From Xiphophorus maculatus (Eukaryota > Chordata > Actinopteri > Cyprinodontiformes > Poeciliidae), in contig NC_036453.1 of assembly GCF_002775205.1 (NCBI RefSeq), positions 17,917,594 to 17,981,593 on the forward strand: a stretch of 64,000 nt of DNA. Reading direction: 5' to 3'. The stretch's first letter is position 1; every line of letters begins with the position of its first letter. A program made the position numbers and the translations under genes. Under the pieces are notes generated by a model. That model saw only the letters and a program-made list of their open reading frames with translations. It had not been told where the DNA came from and did no database searches. Positions 56,191-64,000 of the stretch are shown piece after piece.

Positions 56191-59100
56191 ATGGGCAGTG
56201 TTCTGGCTTTGTCTTCCAATCCGGGCCATCAGAACTGGCCTTTCTCCAAGGATCACCTTCCTTCTCGCTGGGATGCACATCCTGCCCACTGGGACCGTCC
56301 ACCACGCTGGGAGAGGAGAGATGGGCGCCTACCCAACCCTGGCAGCTTTCACTCTCTCCACAGGAGCTGCAAAGGTAGCTTTAGGTTGATGAATCAAGAT
56401 CTGTGGAGTGAACACTATGACTTACACTCCCCTGCACGTTTCATAACATCAAAATCTTAAAATTCAATGGTGTTTTCTTTGGATGTTATGAGATATACCA
56501 ACACAAAATAGCACGTAGTCATGCTTATGTCACACCGTTCATTCTTTATCATATCCCTATATGTACATATTTATGTTTTTGTCTTTTTGTTCACTAACAT
56601 TCTCTAATAGGTCTCCAAGACCTTCACAAAACAGCTGGATTTATGCCTAATTTTGCACAGGTGAACATCATTTAAACATTTGATGAAGGCATCTTGTTGC
56701 ACTGTATTTCATTTAGGAGTATTAGATTAAAAGGGGGAAGAATTTCTATTTGGAAAAAAAACATAGAATTTTTCTTCTGTAATTATGCTTTGTTTTGTGT
56801 TGGCCTATCACAAAAAAAAATCCAAGTTAAATATATTGAGGTTTGAAGTTGTGACATGTGGAAAAGCTCAAAGGCTATTAATACTTTATACAGTGCTGTT
56901 TACCATTCTATTCATGTTTTATTTTTGTTGTTCTTCCTTGACCCCACCAGATGTTTTTCCTCATCAGATTGAGGGTGTCAAGATGATTATCAATAAAACT
57001 TTGAGTAGCTTTTTTAAGGTGACTCTTCATTATTTACATTTATATTTTGAAACAATATTTTTTTTATCTTTGACTAAAGTAAAGAGTCTATTTCCAGGTC
57101 AGTCATACCCTCCACCTCAGTGCTGTTAGTCCCTCCTACTATCGGTTCCACGTGGAGCATCTGCAGTCTGACGACTACAGCAAGGACAAGGTTGGACCCA
57201 AATAATCGGATTTTTAAATTATTACTGCTTTTCAGAGTTCCTGTTTAGTTTTGAAAAGTTTAGAAAATTATGGATTTTAGTTTAGGATAAGTGTGGAATA
57301 AGAAAACCTACTACCCAAATACATTTATATTTGCAGTCTTTTATTTTAAACCTTATTAATATCTGAACCTTAAAAATAACCGTGCAACTGGTTTGTTTTT
57401 AACACGGGTTAAATAAATGATACACATACTGTAGAAGTATTTCATCCAGTTTGATTCTGGAAAAGTATAACATTTTGACTTAGCATATCTGTAGGAACCA
57501 TCACTTTGTTAACATCATTTTTTAGAAGTTACAGTAATAATTAAGTAAATAAATAGATTTTCCTTGTCTTATCCAATTTTAGGACGCCCCAGCATTGATT
57601 GGTGAAATGGACTCTTCAGGTAGTCTGAACGCTCACGCTCTCCTTCATCTCACCGAGCGCGTTCGAGCCAGAACGGTATTCCAGGTGAGTTTCCCGGTGT
57701 CTTTTGGGGCCCATTTGCAGCATCCATACAAGTCCGATCCTTCTTTAAAAACTGGTGCAGATTTTTTTTTTTTTTTTTGCCAGAAGCTCACAGCCTGAAC
57801 TGTATTTCAGACCCAGCAGTCTCAGTTCGTAACGTGGCAGTTTGAAACTGAGTACAGAGGGAGCGACTTCACCGCTGCTGTGACAGTGGCCAACCCAGAC
57901 ATCCTCAGAGAGTCAGGTGAGAAATGGCTAAGTCGCAACTAAAAATCTAAACAATATATAATGCATTCAAATTTTTGCTTGGTGATGTAAAAGATTATTT
58001 AAATGTGTCAATTTTATGTAAAACTTAGCAATTTGCGCAGTTTGTAGCATTTTCCAAGTTTTTCCATAATGTCTCTCTGGTAAATTTTTATTATATGCCT
58101 CTTGTGTACAGTCATTCTGGTAGCACACTTCCTGCAGAGTGTGTCATCTGGCCTGGTGTTGGGAGGAGAACTGGTGTACCACCGAGGGCGAGCAGAGGAA
58201 GGAGGAATTCTGACTCTGGCGGGACAGTACTCAGGTGAGATGCTGTTTTTTCCACTTTTATAGGTTTCTTAACCTTTGACATTTTATAAAGTTGGAGACA
58301 ATAAAGAGGGCTATCTTTGATCAATTATCTCAAAATAATTTCTCAAGCTCCTTTCCTGTGTTCTCTTTCCTTGAACGTGTGCCTCAAATTTTCTGTTGGA
58401 TTTTTTCCCGTTAACTTAAAAAGGCAGATTTTGTGTCTGCTAAATCATATTTGTGTTTGCAGCTTTTAATTATGCTCCACAAAAAGGCCAATGATCCTTT
58501 TTCAGTTTCTGTTAACCAATAGCGCCAGATTTTTGCACAAAATGCCCTCACGTCATTAAAGTATATGATTTGCACCATTAACAAGCTTCCAGTGGTGTTC
58601 GTACAGAGCTAAATTAGTGTCATAAAGATTCACAAAGCGCACAATGAAATTTGGATGCATACAGGAAGCTTTGTAAATGTAACACATAATTCACAAATGT
58701 GTATAACACAATGCATAAATGCGTACCTCAAGATTCACATATGTGTAAACAGTTTGTCGAATTTACATGTTTCAAACTACACAAGTAGTAATAAATTACG
58801 CATATAAATCTAAAAATACACGTGCACAAATCACTAACACGGATCGGTCAATACGAGGGCATGGATCAGCTTGCCTGCGCTTTCAACTTTTGAGACTTTC
58901 CTACGGCATCATCTCACTTTGGTTTTGCAAGTGGAAATTATGTGTTCAAGGCTGGTGAAAAGCTGGGATGTGATGTATTATACCTATATTTTTCAAAAGG
59001 TTTCTCTTTATTTTACTTTGTTGCCATACAGGACCAAACTGGGTTGCAACCCTTAATGCTGGCAAAGGTGGCGCCCATGCCAGCTACTATCACAGAGCCA

Positions 59101-59510
59101 ACAAACAGGTATGAACACTAACAGCCTGGCTGTTATTTGCTCATTATTTGTGTGCAGCATGCTAAGGGAAAATTTGTTTTGCCAGATCCAAGTTGGGGTG
59201 GAGTTTGAAGCCAGCACCAGGACGCAGGAGACAACAGCCTCCTTTGGGTACCAGATGGATCTCCCGGAGGCCAACATGGTTTTTCGAGGTAGTCTAAGGT
59301 GATTTTAACTAAGGTTGCTTAGTGCCAAAAAAATCAGTGTATCAGGGGTCTTTTTATGGCAAATGTTCAGGTATGATCAACAGCCGGTGCATCATTGGAG
59401 GTGTGTTGGAGAAGCGTCTTACCCCGCTTCCTGCCACCCTGATTATGGGAGCCTTTGTGAACCACAAAGGTGACAAGCTGCAGGTCGGCCTGGGCGTCAA
59501 CGTGGGATGA
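56191..59510 (+). CDS. tomm40l: TOMM40L, mitochondrial outer-membrane import channel
   Basis: Tom40-family beta-barrel of the TOM complex, which passes precursor proteins across the mitochondrial outer membrane. Exons: 56191-56374, 56951-57018, 57098-57190, 57583-57684, 57811-57916, 58112-58234, 59032-59108, 59186-59288, 59371-59510; 996 nt, 331 aa. The N-terminal ~45 residues are low-complexity (Pro/Trp/Arg/His-rich). The conserved barrel then follows: [70 protein letters not shown] and [11 protein letters not shown]. It ends on a beta-signal-like strand, [19 protein letters not shown] and [12 protein letters not shown] favour TOMM40L over TOMM40. The segment [15 protein letters not shown] (exon 3/4) is more divergent than the rest. 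An acceptor at 56174 leaves 16 nt of 5' UTR before the ATG. Confidence 0.92.
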
Positions 59511-61180
59511 CCCTCCACATGCTCAAACTGGAATTATGAAAAGAATGTCAGGACATCAATCCAGAGACCTACGTTTGAGATTTATTTTAAAATGCACTGA
59601 CTTAAAGGGTGCATCACCTGCACTGAAACTCTTCCTGTTGGTTTAACTCCATGTATCTCACCTTGCAACCTACCTCTCAATAACAAGGTGATGTTTTCTG
59701 ACTATGGGGAAAGCTCTGTGCCAGAGGAATGGATGCTACTTTTAGAAGGGTGCATCACCCTCTGAACTTTGAAAGCTGAAAGTGAAATTGTACCGTATAC
59801 TTAGAGTATCAATTTTACAATGTCGGTAGTCATGAAGAAATGTATAAATATATACATAAAATAACAAAAATGTATTTCCCATTTTAGTGATTTATCTGGA
59901 AATTATGTATTGTAGATTGTTCTGAAAGCTGTTTCTAAAAGAGAAATTCAAAAAATTATGGTATTTTACATTTTTCACAAAGTCAGTGGTCGAGAATAAA
60001 GCTGCAAACAACAAAATCGAAAGATGGAACATTTTCGTGGCATCTATCTTTTGGGCTTTATGAGTTTGCAAGCACTGTCTGGCATTAAAAAGAACAAAAT
60101 CACCAGCCTGAAGCAAGTTTTAGCTCCCAAATGGAATAAATACAGCTAGATTAGGTCTGTATGAATATTTGTCAGCAGCTGATGTTAGTATGATCCCCAA
60201 AGAAACGCAGAGGAGCAAAGCAAATGGATCTGAGGGCGTCTATGCACAAACAGATTTGTCTCTTATATGTTTGCCCAAAAAGGCTTGTAAAAACACAAAT
60301 TCTATTTGACAAATTCCAAATATTTTAAATCTGTAATGTATAATCCACTTAACAGGACATTGAACTGGAGAACAAGATGACTGTACTTTTTTCTGACATG
60401 ATTTATTAAAGATGTTATTTATGTCATAACCTTTGGTCTTCTGCCTATTAAAAAATCCATCTGAGTCACAGTGGAGTGGTTTAGGTCAAAGTGTGTTCAT
60501 GTGTTGGTCTGACATAGTAAAAGATCAGGTCAACTAAATTAGAAATCTCCGGCAACTATTGACAATTCAGAAAAATATTCACTAAAGTGCTCACTCCAAA
60601 CGTACAGAGCAAGTGATTCTTGGAGAAAAGATAGAAATGCTCTCATTTTGTCTATTAGAGGCTAAAACATCTAAAATAATAATTATATATATATACTGTA
60701 TATATTGTATATATATATTTAATTGGTCATATGTTCAAGAAACCGATCAAAATTCCCCCTCCCCTTCACATTTATGAACCACACAGAGACACATGCTTAT
60801 TTTTAACTCTTTCTCTGAGATAATGTTTTGCATGATTCATAGCAGGAAAAAATAATATCTCAGCTCTTCTAATCTTATCCTCACCCTCTGTACTGACCAT
60901 CAGCTCTTCCTGCTTGAAGTGCACAAATTTAAATAGAATAATGAAGGAAACAGTCTGTTCCCCTATTTACATAAAACAGAGGAGACTGTATGCAGATTAC
61001 AGAAAATAAACACATTAAATTTTAATGTTTTTATTAAAAGTTTAAAATTATTAATATACTGTACATATTTACAAACAGAAAAGTACATTCAGATATTACA
61101 TTTGTAAACATTTAACTTGCTGATATTGCCGATATTGATCAGTGTTCATCTGCTGCCAAACGGACAAATGAGGCTGTGTC
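59511..61180. other. TOMM40L 3' region and intergenic DNA
   Basis: AT-rich DNA between convergent TOMM40L and the BICD-like gene. A short (TA)n patch lies near 60687-60720. No exon is supported. Confidence 0.6.
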
Positions 61181-63623
61181 TTATTTGTCCTTGAATAAAG
61201 AGGAAAAGAACCCTTTTCCTCCTTCACCCCTCACTCTCAAAGACTTGCTCCTATGGAATCCAACAGTGCTCTCCTTCTCTTGCTTCTCCTCCTTCTTCTT
61301 CTTCTCCTCCTCCCTTTGCAGCACCTGCTGATTGATGACGAAGCGCATGTCCTCCTGCAGCAGGACAAAATGGTAGATTTTAGAAAATACTGATGTAAGG
61401 ACATCATTAGGAGTGCACACTACCGTAGTTACTGTAGCTTCAAATAATCAAAAACGGAAACTGAAAGGAGATAAATCAGAGTACTCGGCTGTATTCCCTG
61501 AGGAAGTCGTGGTGTTCCGTAGGGGTTGGTTTTGGGTCTTTCTTATGGTACCACGTTTAAGAAAGTGGTACCACGGTCAAGAACGGACAACAGTTACGGT
61601 TGTTTTGAAAATTTCATGAATATGATCTGGGTGGAGTTTATTAGTATGGCAGCATAGAGCTACTACCTCAGGAAAAGAAAAATAATCGTATTGCATTATC
61701 AGTTGAAAAGCTTATTAATCCAAGAATATCTTTATAACAAATAGGCTACACAATAAGTCATTTTGCAACACAAAAAATTAAATTACAGTAATATTATAGC
61801 ATGTTATATCAACAGAATTGTTGTTGCTACAACATAAATTGTTTACATCATAACTGGAGGATGTTCCACGTTCCAATAAGAAAACGTTTTATGACACAAT
61901 CATTAGTATTCCAATAATATGTTTTCAAACTTGTAACAAACATTATCAAGCTCTTACAATTGTATTACTCTATTGTCAGACCTAGCACTGAAGGTTTCTG
62001 TATTTGTGTGGGTGCGCATGTGTGTGTGTGAAGTTTGGCATAGATGTGTAGAGGAGAGGATTAAACGAGTGTGCCTCCTCCTCCACTTTTCTGAATATTT
62101 TAGTATTGTATAGATAACTATTTACTTTAATCTACAAGTTGAACATGTTCAAAATAAAATCTTTACACAAACAACAAACTCACCTGCCAGGCATCCAGTT
62201 CTTGAGACAGCACCACCTTGTGTTTGATTGTGTTGAGAAGCTGCTGAGTGAGCGATTCTTTCTCCTGACGAACTTTGGCCAGTTCGCTCTCCAGAGAGCT
62301 GGATAGAAAAGAAAATACTATTAGCCTTTATTTATTTATTTTTTGTTATAAATTAAAGATAATGTCTAATAAAACACTGGGGCGTTTTGTGTTGCAGTAT
62401 CACCTGTAGCTCTGATTTTCTCCTCCTATGAAGGGTTTAATTTCTTCCCTGAGAGACTCAAGTTCCTTTTGCTGAGACTGGAGCTGCAAGGACAGAAAAT
62501 AATAAAGTTTCAGCACTTTATTTTAAATACATCTTGGGAGTATTTATATACAATACAAACTGTAAAACACCAGTTGTCTAATAGAAGAATTAAGACATCA
62601 TTTTCAACAATATACACATCCTGTAATAATTCCAACTTTGTATGATAAGATATCAAAACTTACATTGCTGTCTCAAAACTGCTCATCCCATTGAACACAC
62701 ATTAGAAACATTATTTTACTTTTTACTGTCTTGAAGGGGGACTTTTTCATTTCATTTTTTTCTGTTTTCGCTAATTGGCCCCAAATGATGCAATATCCTC
62801 TGCTTTGGTGACCTGCTGCTTTAATGAATGTTGAATTCATGTGTAGCTCTTAACAGACCTCGTCCTTTAATGCTTGTATTTCTTCATCTTTGGCCTGCAG
62901 CGCTGAGGAGTGAGCCAAGAGAGCCTCTGTAGCCTATAAATAACAGGAAACATAAAGAGCACAAAACGCTTACACAGATTTTGTCGCAATATGTTGGCAT
63001 CTCTGCAAGGTTTCCAATGAAATTTAATTGTGGACACGTGTTAGTACCAGACACTTCTAACATAAGGGATGTGAGTAGAGGTTCAGAATTAGCAGACAGT
63101 TCCCAGGTCAGACAGTAAAGTTACTGCATGTGTGTATCTGTGAGTACCTGTGTCTGCTGAATTTCACTGAGCAGAGACAAAGGTTGTGTGTGCGTACTGC
63201 CCAGGAAGCTCTCCTCTCCCAGGTTCAGATGTTTTTGTTGTAAAGAGCGATTCAAGGTGCGTAACTCAAACACAACCCCCTGCTCCTGCTCTATCTATGT
63301 TCACACACAAAATACACACACACACACACACACCCACACACACACACACACAGACCATAAGAAGCAAACAGGCGGACTGTGTAGGATTTTAAAGCAGATG
63401 TGTTAGTTATTTCTGTTAGTGATGAATGGTATTATTATTATTATTAGGACAGTTGTGACTAATGCCGGATCTTCACCTCAGCTTCCTTCTCAGTGAGTTT
63501 GACATGAAGCTCTGACAGTCTGTCCCGCAGTCCGTCTCTCTCCACACGGAGCCTCTGGCTGTCCTCCTCTGAAGCTTTCAGCTGCGTCTCCATGTGCGAC
63601 AGCCGCTCCTGCAATACTCTGTT
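61181..63623 (-). CDS. BICD family-like cargo adapter (BICDL1/BICDL2 type), 3' exons only
   Basis: Coiled-coil adapter that links dynein-dynactin to Rab-bearing vesicles. Exons in transcription order: 63477-63623, 63148-63288, 62859-62933, 62404-62483, 62184-62298, 61181-61354; all phase-consistent, giving the last 243 residues. Earlier exons lie beyond the right edge. The protein is almost wholly heptad-rich (VLQERLSHMETQLKASEEDS; LSLLSEIQQTQ). Near the end it has LTQQLLNTIKHKVVLSQELDA followed by WQEDMRFVI, which matches the BICDL C-terminal block ('SQQLEAWQDDM' in BICDL1). It closes with a basic tail and GFFSSLFKDK, like the FSFF-type end of BICDL1. Which paralogue it is cannot be told from this part. 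Confidence 0.8.
63308..63353. repeat. (CA)n microsatellite
   Basis: ACACAC run with one C interruption, in an intron of the BICD-like gene. Confidence 0.9.
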
Positions 63624-63967
63624 CTGCATGAATGAAGACAAGAATTGTCATTTTTCCATGAATTGAGTGAGAAGCTTTCCTTTAAACTTCTGAATATATG
63701 TAGATTTACTTTTTTCATGCATCAAATGTGGGTGAACAGAAATAATAATATTTGAGTTTTTATTCTTAAATGTTAATTAAATCATGTTTTAGTTCTATTT
63801 AAATGGAAATCTGCATAGCAATATAAAATACCTGAATATAGCAATCTTGCATTGCAATACTGAAATAATTCACTGCAACATTGCACTATTTGGACATATT
63901 TCATAAATAATTTGACCTTTAATTTTTTTTTCCCGCACAAAATATACAAAGTGCTAATTTGGGTTGG

Positions 63968-64000
63968 GATAAGTATTTGCCCCCTTACAGATTCCTTCTG
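63968..64000. mobile_element. Left edge of a Tc1-like MITE at the window end
   Basis: AAGTATTTGCCCCCTTACAG resembles the terminus of the relic at 37081. It is cut by the window. Confidence 0.35.

Noticed and set aside
56065-56460. Longer TOMM40L start at 56065
   Set aside because: An acceptor at 56174 and the family N-terminus MGSVLALSS support the ATG at 56191; the upstream part is intron read-through.

Overview
The window is nuclear DNA from a ray-finned fish (teleost). The genes have many exons with GT..AG introns, and the mobile DNA is typical of teleosts: a Rex3/RTE LINE, Tc1-like relics, a tRNA-derived SINE and fold-back MITEs. The gene order layilin - ALG9 - FDXACB1 matches a linkage known in other vertebrates.

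Positions 1-27602 hold a recent tandem duplication of a complement factor B/C2-like gene. Copy 1 is cut by the left window edge; its exons run from within CCP2 to the stop at 7773. Copy 2 is complete at 11650-25939, with 18 exons and 760 aa. Exons and most introns are almost identical between the copies. They differ by a 15-bp in-frame indel in the VWA region, a lost N-glycosylation sequon, a few substitutions and several copy-specific insertions. In copy 2 these are a 422-bp TTAA-type MITE, a 98-bp palindromic insertion and a 948-bp fold-back element with a nested LINE fragment. Copy 1 has a ~1.05-kb insertion. A nearly full-length Rex3 lies in intron 1 of copy 2, inside a (TATTA)n tract.

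Positions 27603-31290 are non-coding, with a Tc1-like relic. Layilin follows on the + strand (31291-36685, 480 aa). Its cytoplasmic tail is long and carries four exact 13-residue SLGR repeats. An alternative terminal exon is possible at 38932. ALG9 (15 exons, 613 aa) lies convergently on the - strand at 39929-47700. Next comes an apparently unclassified element with 11-bp inverted termini (48587-51504), built around about 15 copies of a ~129-bp minisatellite that stays open for 409 codons. FDXACB1 (- strand, 5 exons, 632 aa) and TOMM40L (+ strand, 9 exons, 331 aa) are divergent and about 1.1 kb apart. The right edge holds the 3' exons of a BICD family-like cargo adapter on the - strand.

The genes do not form one pathway. 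They are a humoral immune protease pair, a hyaluronan-receptor-type lectin, an ER mannosyltransferase, an FDX-ACB protein, a mitochondrial import channel and a dynein adapter. I reconstructed the exons by hand from splice sites and reading phase. Every complete gene sums to an intact frame. I see no convincing new enzymatic system. The most unusual structures are the minisatellite element, the layilin tail repeat and the asymmetric changes in the complement pair.
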